NCBI GenBank assembly: GCA_944990035.1
Contig: CALYLX010000136.1
Coordinates: 434,001 to 498,000, forward strand
Origin: Clitopilus passeckerianus
Taxonomy: Eukaryota > Basidiomycota > Agaricomycetes > Agaricales > Entolomataceae
DNA: 64,000 nucleotides
Direction: 5' to 3'
Every line of letters starts with the position of its first letter. Position 1 is the first letter of the stretch. The translations under genes were made by a program, and so were the position numbers. The notes below the pieces were generated by a model that saw nothing but the letters and a program-made list of their open reading frames with translations, did no database searches and was not told the DNA's origin. This document shows positions 47,088 to 63,280 of the stretch, one piece after another.

Positions 47088-48304
47088 TTAACGTTTGACC
47101 CAAGTGTACTAGAAAAGCGGAATATGAGCTTAGACCCTGATACCTGAAAATCCCGATACATACCCTCTTGCGTGCTTTGGCCATACCAGTCTTCTTCCTT
47201 TCCACCATACGGGGATCTCTCCTCAGCAGTTTCGCTACAAAAAGACAGAGTCTTGTTAGCAAAAAGATCAAGACAGAGCATAATGACCTTACATCTCCTC
47301 AAAACCGTGTCTAACTCGGGTTCATGCGCGACGAGACCTTTCGCGATACCGTGTGCAAGTGCACCAGACTGACCAGTCGTTCCTCCACCACGGGTGATGG
47401 CAAAGATATTGTATGCTCCCAGAACACCTGCAACCTTCAACGGGCGTGTTATACGTTCGCGGTCGGCAGGAACAGGGAAGTATTCGGCCAACGGGATGTT
47501 ATTGACGAGGATAGTGGTGGTAGTAATCGACGGCTTGGGTGGGGCAGCAGGTTCCAGACGGAATATGGACTCGACGGAATTGGGATCGGTAGGGGTTGGA
47601 GCAGGAGGTTTAACGGGAATCATCCAGACTCGGGCAGAACTGGTCTTTCGTTTTCCAAGAGTGTAGGAACGACCATAGTCATCGAGAACGACCTTCTTGC
47701 GCTTGCCTCGAGCAAGGAAAGCATCCCTCTTACCACTCTCGAATAGGGAGAGGATTTGGTCTATACCCTGCTCGAGCTCTTTGCAGCCTGAAGCCGTGGC
47801 AATTCGAAGACAATCATTGAGTTCGTTGAGGAGTACCACTACACGTCGGTATCGGGATGTTGACAGCTTGGACTGAAGGTCCGTGTTCATCTCGTCCAGA
47901 GTCTTCCAGACAGCAATCCGTTGAGGTATGCTGTCTCGGGCGAATTGGGGAAGAGGGAGGAGTTGTAGCCGGCGGAGAGCTGACTTGGCGTGTGCAATAG
48001 CATGCTCTAGCTGGACGACCTGGTCGTAGTACGCGGCGCGACCGGTATAAAATGCAGGTGATTCCGGGGCCTCTGCAGGAACTTGTCTGAACTCGTCGAA
48101 GTCCTTTTCCGCTGCCTCCTCATCCTCGTTCTTCCTTCTTCGCCGGCGCGGTTTGCGTTGTTGCTGCTGTAAATTGAAAGCGGGTGTCTGGTGAAGACTC
48201 CTTGACTGCGAAAGGAGCGAAGAGACTGAAGCAAGCGTCGGAGGCCTTCTAGCAGCTGTCGTCTGCCTCAGCGAACAGCGCAGGGAATGCTGGAGAATGT
48301 TCAT
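47088..48304 (-). CDS. MRPS9: Mitochondrial small-subunit ribosomal protein uS9m
   Basis: The start is ATG 48304 (MNILQHSLRCSLRQTTAARR), a typical basic presequence; the longer open frame upstream has no ATG. The mature N-terminal extension is helical and charged (RKPRRRRRKNEDEEAAEKD; AIAHAKSALRRLQLLPLPQF). The S9 domain starts at YTLGKRKTSSARVWMIPVKP, with ILVNNIPLAEYFP, RITRPLKVAGVLGAYNIFAI, RGGGTTGQSGALAHGIAKGL and VAHEPELDTVLRR. Two introns then lead to LLRRDPRMVERKKTG, AKARKR and the universal C-terminal YTWVKR, before TAA at 47088-47090. This C-terminal Arg tail contacts P-site tRNA in ribosomes. Head to head with CASP, 159 nt apart. Confidence 0.94.
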
Positions 48305-48463
48305 GGCCAGCAAGTCTGGTCTTTCCGGCAAAGAAAAAGTTGGCACGGTCAGATGCGTCGACGTATCACGTGCACGTGCCTCTTACAGTGACGCGACCGT
48401 TCGGGTAACGCAGCTCTGAACACACCGCTGCAGCAGTATCGGACTGATTGTGCTGGACATATC

Positions 48464-51200
48464 ATGAGTGGAAGCGAGCAGAACTTCTCTGGTGCTCTTA
48501 CAACATGGAGAGGTATGGAGAATTCCAAGTTAATAATGGATTCAATGTGACTCTCCCAGACATCAATCTCAGTGAATTGCAGAAGACGCTCGATACACAG
48601 AGTATTGAGCTCGTTGACAGTCAGAAGGAGAGTGTAATCGGTCGGAAGGGTCTGGCAGACAAAACAAAGGGTGTGTGCAACTCGACGGAACCCTTCCCGT
48701 TTTCTAAAGGCCATCTAGACTTCAAAAAGCTGCCAGATTCGGAGAAGACCAATGCATTCAAGGGACTATTGAAGGGTGCGTCTGTTCGCCATATTCGGCC
48801 CAAATAATCAGCTTATATGGCCTCAGCATACCAGACCGAGATCGACAACTTGACCAAACGTTGTAAAGCATCTGAAAATGCCTTCTTGAACGTCTACAAA
48901 CTTCTTGCAGAAGCACCCGATCCATACCCTCTGCTTGAGGCGGCTGTTGTATGTTACCTTTCAACCTAAATCGAGCTTTTCATATCTTATATGCGCTTAG
49001 GATCAAACTGTCAAGGTTGCAGAGGCCGAAGAGTCTCAAGCTGACCTGCGCAGGTTTCGACAGGAGAATGCGGACCTCAAGCGACGGCTGAACGAGATGT
49101 CGAACCTCGAATCTGGCAAGAAGAAGGCAGAGGCTCGAACTGAGCAACTCGAAAAAAGGCGTGTTCAATGCACTTTTAATGCAATATATGCTCAGCTTGT
49201 ATTGCAGATGGAAGACATGATTCAAGAGAAAGTCGCGCAGAAGGAGAATGAGCTCAATGCAACATATGATGAAAAGATGAGAAACTATGAGGAGCGGTAA
49301 GTTAGATATATTTCCCCTTGAACTGTACCCTGACCTATTTCGTTCTCAGTGAGCAGGGTTTGCAGCGCCAAATAAACCTCACAAAGGAGCAGTTGCGAGA
49401 TCTCCGGCTCTCCAACGACTCGAATGAGGCAAAGTTACTCACTCAATTCCAGAAACAAGGTATATGTTGCCTCAAATCTCTCACAAACTAGCCTTAACGC
49501 CCCACACAGATCAGGAAGTCTTCGCAAAACTCGCAGAAATGGATATCATTGTGGCCGACCTTGAGCGTGCAAATAGCCGGGTAGCTTCAATTGAGCACCG
49601 CAATGTATGTCCTCCACACCGTTCTAACTGCCTATCATCTGACCCATGTATTTCGCCAGGAAATTCTGCGAGCTGAGATAGAGACACTACGATCCGGGCT
49701 CGACTCTTCGGACCGGTATGCATCCCTGTCCCTTCTGTACTTGATGTTACTCAATATGCCTCCAGGGTGAAGGCTCTCGAGTCACAAATCTCTGAACTAG
49801 AGAACGAAACACAACGGCTATCAACAGCATTGGATGCCCAGCAGTCAAAACTACAGGTTGCTGAAGCTGCCGCTGCCAAACATTCCGAGGATACTTCCAA
49901 GGAGATGCGGAGGAAGGCGTCCGAAATTGAGCAGCTTAAGTCGAAGCTCAAGACGTACAGCGACTACGACGAAATCAAGCGCGAGCTGGACATTATGAAG
50001 GTAACATCGACCTTTGCTCTTGACCGCCATTACCTGATTCATGTTCGCAGTACGTCGAGTTTGCAGGCCTCGATGATGCCGAAGAGGAGCTGGGCCAGTC
50101 GGGTGACGTTCAACTCCCTAACCCCAATGCCTCAAAAGCGAATGGGCAAGTCGGAACATCCCTCGAGGCTCTGTTGGCGACAAAGAACAAGAAAATCCTT
50201 GAAGAACTCACCAAATTTAGGGTAAGACTAATTCCGGCTTCATGCAGCTGAGGAGGTTGCTTACCCCTTCCAGGTTCTTCACCAAGAACTAGAGCAGTCC
50301 TTGCAAGCGGCTCAGGATGAGATCAGTTCTCTATCTGCAAATTTGCAAGAGCAACTGAGTTTGAATGAGAAACTTGAGAATGACCTATTGTCCATGAACA
50401 GCCATAAGACTGAGCCCAAGTCATCGGATTCATCAGATGTTCTCGCAAACCTGGACCTTGGAAGCAAAGCGAACGTATGTATTTCTTTTATATCGTCTAT
50501 TCCCAGTCAATTCACACGAAATACTCCAGGGTTCCTCTGTAAAGACGAACGGAATACCCTTTGCACCTTCAGCTGACACTTCCATTCTTCCGATCGTCAC
50601 CAGTCAACGCGATCGTTTCCGACAACGTAACTCTGAGCTCGAAGATGTACGCACTTTCTTGAGCATTGTCTATTCACCTATCTGATGATGAGCAGGAACT
50701 CCGAAAACAATTTCAAACTATCTCGGAGCTACGAGCAGAAGTCAAGAGCCTGCAGGCCGATAATCTCAAGCTCTATGAGAAGGTCCGTTACATGCAGAGC
50801 TACCGAGAGGAAGCTGGAGCACGGCCCCCAATATCCCAACTTGATCCTCTCCCAGCACCCAATAGTGGGCGACCGGATGAGATGAATAGGTATCAAGCTC
50901 GGTATGAAGAAGCCATGAACCCATTCGAAGCATTCCGTGGTCGAGTAAGCTCCCTGGCATCATCTTAGAACATGTATTCACGCAGAATTTCTCATGTAGG
51001 AAGCAACAAGAGCTTACAGCAATCTCAACCCAATAGAACGCGCTGCGCTAACGATCACGCGCTCCATCCTTTCTAGCCGTCGGTCGCGGACGTTCTTCAT
51101 GTTCTATACCATTGCTTTGCACATATTCGTTATGTACACGACCTACGAGTGTGGCTCGACAGACTCGACACGCGTAGCGAGACCACCTGGCGGGTTCTAG
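48464..51200 (+). CDS. COY1: CASP-type golgin (COY1 / CUX1-CASP family)
   Basis: Coiled-coil tail-anchored Golgi protein. From ATG 48464: SEQNFSGALTTWR, then DINLSELQKTLDTQSIELVD, ESVIGRKGLADKTK, DFKKLPDSEKTNAFKGLLK and AYQTEIDNLTKRCKASENAF, then LLAEAPDPYPLLEA, the family signature. Long coiled coil follows in many short exons (ADLKRRLNEMSNLESGKKKA; AKLAEMDIIVADLERANSR; ELENETQRLSTALDAQQSKL). The CASP C-terminal domain has ILPIVTSQRDRFRQRNSELE, KSLQADNLKLYEKVRYMQSY, and NPFEAFRGRE. The membrane anchor is FFMFYTIALHIFVMYTTYE, preceded by NPIERAALTITRSILSSRR. TAG is at 51198-51200. Around fourteen introns. Confidence 0.92.
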
Positions 51201-51318
51201 GTGTCATTAAATTCAGATGGACTAGGTGTATGCATGATTATCTACAGACATGAATATAATATGTTATAAAGGAACAAAGAAGTCCCTAGACGGCGAGGCC
51301 AAGATGGAAGGAAAGCAT

Positions 51319-53620
51319 TCAAGATCGCGGAGGTACCTTCCTGCGGTAAAACTCGAGAGCTTGATTCACGGCGTTGAGCATGGGCATGAGCGCCTTGAAA
51401 ATTTTTGATGTTAACAGGGGCTCAAAGTATGGCCAGAGACGGACTTACAGTCTCAACTCGGGCGGCGTCGACCCCACTCGTCCTCGCAGTTTTAATCAAT
51501 GCATTAATCTTCTCTGGCGTTTTGGCGATGTAACCAATCATCTTCGCTGCCTTGGTCATTCTCTGCGCCGGGGTAGCCACCGCCACCGTTTGCAAGTCCT
51601 GGCTCATCGGATACATGGCCAACCAGAACTGTCGCAGAAACTCATTGGCTGCAGTTTGGCACGTTGTCATCTGTCTAAAAAGTCCGTCGGGTATTTCACC
51701 TAGGTTGAAAATAGGGTGGAACGTGCGCAGATAAGCATGAGGGGACATGGGTGGGGATTGTGGGGAAAGAACATACTCTTACGTGACTTCACGTCAAGTC
51801 GAGTGGCTACGTTTTGTGTCATGGAGAGAAGGGCTGAATCACCCGCTTTGCGTTCTAATTTCGCTTGGACCAATCTGTTATTCCAATCCTGAGTTGAAGT
51901 TCGGGCGGCTTGAACCACGGTAGAACGGGGTACCCCCTGAGATAGAACTACCATTAGCAGGGGGTCAGGTACGGATGAGAAGCGCCTTCCATACCTGGAG
52001 GGCATCGGAGGCGGTACTTGAGGACATGCGACCCTCGAAATACCGTTCCCGATCTTGCATTTCCAATGCTATTCCTGCTGAAGCGGAGGAGTCGTTCAGA
52101 TCATTCAATTCAATTTCCGAGTAGTCCTCCCGGCCGGAATCGAGTCTCCGACGTTTGACAGCAGGTTGGAACTCTCCACTTTTGATACGTCAGCATATGA
52201 TCACGGTGAGTAGAGGAGCAAACTTACAGGGCAGAGTTGAGGAGCCTTTCCGAGTGCTCATTGAACTTGCGAATGAGGGGTAAGACACCTTTCTGTTTGC
52301 CGGCCTGCATGGTGTGATCTTTCTCGTTCCCAGTCTGCGAAGTCAGGTGAATGGCCGTGCTATGGTCGGATGACGAATAAACACACCATATCATGATCTT
52401 CCTGGGTGGCCCCAAGGTCAACAAACAGGTCTACGGCATCATCTCGTTGTCGACGCGGTTCTGGCGCTAAAGATATCGTGGTTCAGTAATACGGCCCTGG
52501 AATAATGAGAGGAATTAACCGTCGTCGTCTTTCTCTAGGTACTTGTCGAATATGGGATCGTCTTTGACGACAGCTTGCGTTGCAGATGAACGAATAGAGG
52601 CGCGATGGGCGTGAAACAGTCTAGATTGGAAGTATCGCCTCCAAAACCCTTCTTCGGTAAGCTTCCAATCAAGAATCAGCACCAGGTAAAGAAAGGGCAA
52701 AATACCGGGGCGTACATTCTCTGGCACGTTTTCACTATACGCCTTTGCCACAACAGGATATTCGTCGAAGATGTCATGCACCAACTGTGGCGTAATCCTG
52801 ATTTTTATTTCGCCGCCTTCTACTGCTTCTGGGCGAGGATCGACGAGTTGACCCGATCTGCCTTTCTTCTGACGTTCTGCAGCTGCTTCGGCCAGAAGAA
52901 GATGCTATCACCTGGTGAGCCACCGATGACACTATTGGACGCTTCACCTCACGTACCTCACGGCCGTCCCAGAACTCGGCCTCGGTAATTTGGCCACTCA
53001 TGACTAGGTCACGATGCAGGGTGCCAAGTTCTGGATTGGATATGAGGACTTTTTTCCTCAGTCTGAAATCATTGACAGGATCATTCCCTGCGATGACAGG
53101 TGTAGAACGTCGGTCACTCGATACGGAGGCAGCCCGTGAGATGGAAGGTCTTGCAGAGGGTATATTCGTAGGCTTTACTGCCAATGCATTGTTTGAAGAA
53201 TTTGCTACTGCAATCGGAGCAGGCGTGACTGAAGGTTTTGGCGCGTCTTGGACACTTCGATTACGACTAATGATTGCCGTCAACTCTGCCTTGAACTTTT
53301 CCCGTTCGGAGTACGCAGTCGGGGGTGGAGAGGTAAAAGTGAAGTTGTGGCCAATCTCATCTGACGAGACACCGAGTTTGAGGCGGACTTGAGCAGCCCC
53401 TTCTTTACTGCAGAACAAAGCTGTTGATGACAAGTAAAGTTGGCACAAAAACATGATTTTTTCACAAATTTCTGGACTCACAAGCAGCCTCAGAACGTGG
53501 TACTCTTAGCGTGGCAGTTGTTTTTCCATCCTGTGTCCATTGCAAGTGCTCGTCTGTTAGCTGGAGGACGCCAGAGAGCTTTTTGTAGGAGGCCTTTGCC
53601 GTACAGACCACGGTAGGCAT
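51319..53620 (-). CDS. TFB1: TFIIH core subunit TFB1 / p62 (GTF2H1 homologue)
   Basis: From ATG 53620: MPTVVCTAKASYKKLSGVLQ and HLQWTQDGKTTATLRVPRSE form the PH domain that binds activators and repair factors. It continues AAQVRLKLGVSSDEIGHNFT and FTSPPPTAYSEREKFKAELT. After a Ser/Ala linker come the BSD domains: RLRKKVLISNPELGTLHRDL and SGQITEAEFWDGREHLLLAE, then IKIRITPQLVHDIFDEYPVV and SEEGFWRRYFQSRLFHAHRA. Later parts include FDKYLEKDDD, AGKQKGVLPLIRKFNEHSER and MTTCQTAANEFLRQFWLAMY, with RMTKAAKMIGYIAKTPEKIN near the end. TGA is at 51319-51321. It is the second TFIIH core gene in the window. Head to head with the PHOSPHO-like gene, 120 nt apart. Confidence 0.92.
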
Positions 53621-53740
53621 AAACTAGTGGAAGATTACTTAAGCCACAATCATCTCCGAGTTGTAGCCCCTATTTAAGCTGTGCTACAGATCATCCGGCC
53701 TCTACAGAATCTTCATCCCCTTCTTCATAAAATCTAAATT

Positions 53741-54760
53741 ATGTCCGAAATCAAGCGTCAGCTCGTCGTCTACGACTTTGACTGGTGCGTCTCTGTCATC
53801 GTTGAAGCGCCTCCTGCCGTTGATAAAATTTTACTTGGCGATCTCTAAAGGTCCCTCTCTGACCAGGACACTGATCGCTATGTTTTCGAGGTGCTGGCAC
53901 CCGATCTCCGTCGGTACATGAAGACGGCCAAGGAGGAAGTCCAGTGGACTGACCTGGTGTATGATCTATCTTTCCTTGGGCTTGAACATTGCTGAGCTTG
54001 TGTCGAATAGCGCTTCTTCGCTTGAAAAGATCCATGCTCGCGGTATTACCAGAGAGCAGATCGAACATACCTTGGTCAACATGCCATTCGTACGTCGTCT
54101 TACTTATCGTATCACTGTCCTTCTCTTATGCGAAATACTAGCACCCGGCCATGGTTCGCGCCGTTTCCAAACTCAAGGCCGAGGGAAACACTACTTTCCT
54201 CTGCCTTTCCAACGCAAACGAGGTCTTCATCCGGACCATCTTAAAGGTAAGTACTCCTCGTCATCCCAGAAGTCTTTTAGATAGCTGATAACATTCTGTT
54301 TCAGTCCAAGGGTCTCGAGAACCTCTTCGACGAGATCGTCACCAACCGCGCCGAGTGGGCCGAGAATGGCATGCTCAAGTTGAGGCGCCGAGTGGATCCC
54401 AACGGACCCCAGCACAGCTGCAAAATCGGATGCAGCCCCAACATGTGCAAGGGTGAAGAACTTATTGCCTTCTTCGATAGGACGCAACCCACCACCTACG
54501 ACCGTGTCATCTACATCGGTGACGGATCAAACGACTTCTGCCCTATACTCCGTCTTCGCGAGTTAGTAATTCACTCTGATCAGGCTTAGAACTCCATGAC
54601 TGATTTTGTCCATAGGCAAGACAAGGTTCTCTGCCGCAGCTACCGTGGCCTTCAAGGCCGTATCGACAAGGAGGGTGAAAAGGAAGGCCTCAAGGCTCAG
54701 ATCCAATACTGGGCTGGTGCCTGGGAGGTCGAAGAAATTTTCGCCACTCTCTCCATCTAA
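53741..54760 (+). CDS. PHOSPHO-type HAD phosphatase
   Basis: Haloacid-dehalogenase phosphatase related to PHOSPHO1/2, which act on phosphoethanolamine, phosphocholine or pyridoxal phosphate. The start is ATG 53741. Motif I is RQLVVYDFDWSLSDQDTDRY, assembled over an intron that begins GTGCGT inside the Trp codon; the two Asp of DxD are present. It continues EVLAPDLRRYMKTA, then MVRAVSKLKAEGNTTFLCLS (motif II Ser), NANEVFIRTILKSKGLENLF, and HSCKIGCSPNMCKGEEL (motif III Lys region). Motif IV is VIYIGDGSNDFCPILRLR, typical of this family. The C-terminus (QIQYWAGAWEVEEIFATLSI) ends at TAA 54758-54760. About five introns; length about 245. The substrate is not determined by sequence. Confidence 0.88.
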
Positions 54761-55073
54761 ATCAATCCCTCGGAATCTATAGAGGATCTATACCAGCACA
54801 TACGTAGACGGAATCAGGATGATATCCTCACGTAGAACCACATTTACACGACCACCCTAATGACTGACAATATCCCATGTTGCTGATTTGTCAATAGAAA
54901 TACACGAAAATGCAACGAAACAGGTTAAAGTTCAGACCACAAGGAACACAGAAACAGAAATGAATTGGAGAGTGAGTAGAACACTAGATGGGACGACGAG
55001 TTAGATGGGGGTCGAGGGTGGTAGTAACAAACAAAAACTGAAATACGCTACTAGCACGTTTACAGGGGTGTGG
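54761..55073. other. Convergent 3' region, no gene seen
   Basis: 313 nt between the stops of the phosphatase (+) and YAK1 (-); A/T-rich stretches and no open frame of note. Probably two 3' UTRs. Confidence 0.5.
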
Positions 55074-59162
<4,089 letters not shown>

Positions 59163-59400
59163 GTCCAGTCAACGCTAAAATGAGCTGATGCTGATTTTTA
59201 ACCGTCCTGAACGTTCAACAAATGTTGCTAGCCGTCTGTTATAGGTTCAAGGCTGTAGATTGATGTTGACGGAGAGGAAAGGAAAGCGTTGACGGCGATA
59301 ATTGTACCGTGTTGCACCGCAACAGGTTCGTAATCGATGTTCACGCCCAAAGTCACCGGAACGTTTCACAATTGGAAATCCGCATTATAATAATCCGTTT

Positions 59401-59944
59401 CTATTGTACTTTGCTGTTGGTTTCTATCGAGCTCAGTTCTTTGACGATAGCTCTTTCAGCATCAATCAAGATTTTATGGCCTTGCCCAACTGCCAAAAAC
59501 GTTGACGGTACATCCACTGAAAGAAAGATTTGTTTCTTGAATCGTTTCGCTGGCGACCCCTTTCAATTCATGCGCAGTCTACGACTATCAATCTTACCTA
59601 AACGTTGTGCCATACCCAGCGCAACATCTGAGCTGGATGAACGAAATAGCGATGTCGCAGGACTGGGCATGCTGGGCTAAAGGATTTGCTTAGGGCATGA
59701 AACACAACTTGCATTCGGCAGGATGTAGAACACGTACGTCCCTCGCAGGCATCGCAACTGCCCAATCTTGACACAGTTTACCGCGCGCAGGGGCTATTTG
59801 GACCTCTTCAGCCGAGAGTTCAGTGACCCCCACCCATAACATATACGAATCGACCAGTGTAGTCATTTGCAAGGCAAGTGCTGGTAAGGATTCGTCTGAC
59901 GGTGCTATAAACTTTGTCCCCACCACAATCTCTGAAGGCGACAT
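59401..59944 (-). CDS. Proteasome assembly chaperone 4-like (PSMG4/PAC4)
   Basis: From ATG 59944: MSPSEIVVGTKFIAPSDESL, then LALQMTTLVDSYMLWVGV, the first beta-strands of the PAC3/PAC4 fold, and KLCQDWAVAMPARD. A strong GTACGT donor splices in phase 0 to PSMPSPATSLFRSSSSDVAL, then GMAQRL. A second intron leads to AKRFKKQIFLSVDVPSTFLA and ILIDAERAIVKELSSI, with TAG at 59401-59403. The pattern W-V-G ... tSLF ... A-RLa-kf-KQifLS ... e+aiv-eL is that of PAC4, which pairs with PAC3 to build the proteasome alpha ring. The match is by pattern over about 165 residues; a different member of this small-protein fold is possible. Confidence 0.68.
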
Positions 59945-61603
59945 TTTGGTCTAAGAAAAGAAGGGGCGGATGCAAAATCGCCGTCACATGGTGCAGATCA
60001 TCAGATGCACTACTAGGGGCACAAGTTGAGCATCCTGCTTTGTACTATGTTCAAAGCAGAGCAAGGCTGCTGGACGAAGAACGAATAACATTGGGACAGC
60101 CTTTGAGACAAGAAACTTCCCTGTATGGCGATGTTCTTGGCTTGACTGAGCAAACTGGACTAACTTGTCTCATACTTCGACTGTCATAGATGCCAAAGGG
60201 CTCAAACACCGCCCTTCCTGTCCATACTCGTATAGTCAAGGGGCAGGTTCAACAGGATTTCCCAGCGGTGACCTCGATGTCAATTACTTGTCCCTCCTCG
60301 TTAATCCGGTTTATCGCGGCCGTCATGCCTTCCCCTCAACAATATATTCACCCCCTCTTCAAGTTCTATTTCGAATTGCGTTCCGCTTGCCAACTATGGG
60401 TGGTTCTGAAGAGCATTGACCCATGGATTTGTGACCGTATTGAGCTGAACATAACCGAATGGCCGAGCTCTGTATAGGGTCCGAATTCTCAATTAAATGG
60501 TGTGCAGAGAAGCCATCCGAACCCTTTTCCTCTTCTTCTATGAAGACGTCAGACGTGACGGTAATAACTTTACTCAAATTGCTCCCCCAAAATTTAAAGC
60601 TTTCATTATACTGCTCACTTGCTATTCTTGTTGAAGCACCTGAACGGAGAAATATCGACACAATACCCTCCGCTTGACAGAGGGGCCGCTTTAAAACAGA
60701 CCAGGGGGTGATGACCTCATATCCCTCAGAAAACAATGTGCATTGCTGTACGACGTCTATTCTGTCTTTCTGGAAGACGTTCGTTATTCTGATATCTGAG
60801 TTTTTTTCTTGCCTTCTGGAATCTGGTACCTCTTGCTGATGGACGCCTACGGCAACATACGAGGGGACATCTACATGCCTTACGAAACAGCACCAAGTTT
60901 GTAAGTTTCTCGTCTCACCAGCAATTGGGAAGCCGCCATTCCCCTACCATCAAATTCCTTATCTTCTCGGGAGCGCCCAGCGACCTTCGATACTAGATTT
61001 GGTTTATTAAAGGTCCGATACTAGGAATAGTTCTCTGATACGATCGAGGTTTTGCACTTGCCTGAGGGATGAATATACCCGGCTCATGTTCTACACCAAC
61101 GTGTATAGTTTTGGAAGTTGCCGTCTACTGGGGTCAGGGGATGAACAAACAGGCTTGGCGAGGTCGTTCCGGGTAAGAGTGTCGTGTTGTTAGAATGCAC
61201 TGGCAATCCTGACGATAGTGGCGTATATCAAGGTAGCATACTACCACGCGCCGCTCAAAAGATGAAAATGGCCCTTTTCATTTCCTGTTTGGACTCGTAA
61301 AATTGCGCGCGACTGTTCTCCCTGGATCTGGGGGTGGGAGGAACCGAGTCTCGTTAAAACTGTTAGACTAGATCTTGCCCCTTCAGCCCGCTTGTGAGAG
61401 CCCTGTCTGTATCTATGCTTGTACGCGTGCCAGGAACAACGCACTGTACCGATACTGGGTTCAAGCTGACATTTATTCAAGCCGTTTAACGAATGTACAG
61501 TACAATCAATGCAGAATGTTTGCCTAAAGTCCTGTCTGACAGTAGCTTGTAGATGCAAAAAATGAGTGTACATATAGCACAAGTCTGCCGCATAGGCGGT
61601 AGT
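59945..61603. other. 1.66 kb without a confident gene
   Basis: The largest gap in the window. A minus-strand frame stays open from about 60830 to 60359 (over 150 codons, including RIDVVQQCTLFSEGYEVITP and SNLSKVITVTSDVFIEEEEK) with varied composition, but I recognise no family and found no convincing neighbouring exons. Other frames here are shorter. It may hold an unrecognised or decayed gene, or regulatory DNA. Confidence 0.4.
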
Positions 61604-63280
61604 CTAACAAAACAGTCTCTTCCACCAAAGGCAAAATCGAGTCCACCAGCCTCCATTCCACCCTTCAGTACGTTCTTTGGAACACACCCACATGGACCCT
61701 GTTCCAAAGTGAACCCGCTTTCCTTCCCCCGCGTCGTCGTCGCCCTCCTCCAGGTCCGGCATACGTGAGCTTATTGCAGGAAACCGAGGAAGTGCCCTAC
61801 GAGTCACAAATGAAGGGAAGATTTTGAGGAGCTGTAGTAGTTCCGGATTCGTCAGGTCTGTGGGTGTCGTCCAGATACGCATGTACTCCTCGTCACCAAC
61901 GGCGGCCTGAGCTTGATACGGAGATACGAGCTCTTCGATCTTGGAAGCCAGGTCATCCGCCCCAAAAGTGGTCTTGTCTGCGGTCCTTGGTGGGTCTTCG
62001 GACGTAGTTGAGTTTGGGTTGTCTAGAAAGGATCGCTTGATGCCCGTGCTCGCGGAGATTGCGCGCTGGGGTCTGTCGACATTGACTTCGGGTGGGCAAC
62101 TCGCGTCTTCATTGTGGAGTTTGAATGAATCGGTTCCATCGCAACCTCCCGGCTGGTTCTTGTGGAGCCCGTATGGGACGGTCGCTCCTCGAAAGCGAGG
62201 ACCTTAATCAACTGTCAGCCTCCTCTATATTTGGTGATATCGGGAGAGAGAACTCACCCCTTTCAGAATGTCGATAGCTTCAAGCATGAAATCCTTCCCA
62301 CTGAACAAGGAAATGTATTAGCGAAATGAGAGATAGTAAGAGTCCACTCCGTCTTACGCTGCCTCCTTGAAGACCGCATCATCAAATTCCCATTCAATTC
62401 TCGAGCCTCCCGCGCCACCCAAATTCCTTGGAACGACTTGCAAACGTAGGATGGCCCAGAGGCTGTGGCAAACGGATATTAATGCCTGTACTTTGAAGCA
62501 ATGAACGTGACATACGCTTCAAAAAATGGCGTTGTACCTGGCATACCCATCGTGCACCAGGTTCGTACGAACCTCTCAAAACGCTCGTATCGCTCTATGC
62601 AGGTGCACGGCTAAGTTAGATAGAGATCAGGCAAGTTGAGTCCGGGCGCACCTTTTTTCGCCAGAGAACCTTGCGGATCGGCTCGAGAGTGAGGCATCAG
62701 AGATCCACCAGGTTGTGTTGTAGCTAAATGAGCTCGAAATTCTGCATGTCGCCTAGTGTTAACTGATTGGTGAAATGCAGCACGAATAGATGCCTGTAGG
62801 CGAGAAAAGGGTGCACGTTGATTTGGAGGTAAGGTTGACAAAGTCTGACTCATGAGACGCCCTGACTCTTCATTCTGCGAAAAATACCTGGTGATATAGT
62901 TCGATTTAGTGGTGCAAAGAAAGTACCTTCCACAGGTTCACATACCAGGATCTGCAGTGCTCCGCAAAGGCCTCCAGCTCGCTTAACGAGACATCAAACG
63001 GTGTTGAATTCCGTTTCCGAGCATTTGGAGATGGAGTTGGCCTCCCGCGAAAAGTAGGAGAGGTTGGCGACGTTAAGTTCAAGTTATTCTTTGTCCCCGG
63101 ACTGGTCGGCGGCGACATGGTTGGTGAGGTCGGCAAATCATAGAGCAAAGTATGGGAATCCTTTGGAGAGCCGAGGATGGAGTTCCGCTTCTGTGAGGAT
63201 TGGTTAAAACGAAGGGGTGCGGGAGGGGGTGGTCGAGGTTTAGGTGCTTGTAGACGATAAGAGCCATTCGCATCCGACAT
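61604..63280 (-). CDS. Conserved-looking protein of unknown function
   Basis: I do not recognise the family. From ATG 63280 (MSDANGSYRLQAPKPRPPPP) a Pro/Ser-rich N-terminus with phospho-site-like SPTSP repeats (LPTSPTMSPPTSPGTKNN) leads to a folded part: DVSLSELEAFAEHCRSWYY, LPPNQRAPFSRLQASIRAAF, then CIERYERFERFVRTWCTMGM and FFEALWAILRLQVVPR, WEFDDAVFKEAAGKDFMLEA and IDILKGVLAFEERPS. A second linker precedes TFGADDLASKIEELVSPYQA and EYMRIWTTPTDLTNPELLQL. The C-terminus is aromatic-rich (WWTRFCLWWKRLFC), before TAG at 61604-61606. Four or five introns with good splice sites (near 62910, 62600, 62500, 62340, 62260). The ordered helical segments and consistent splicing make it a real gene. Confidence 0.75.
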
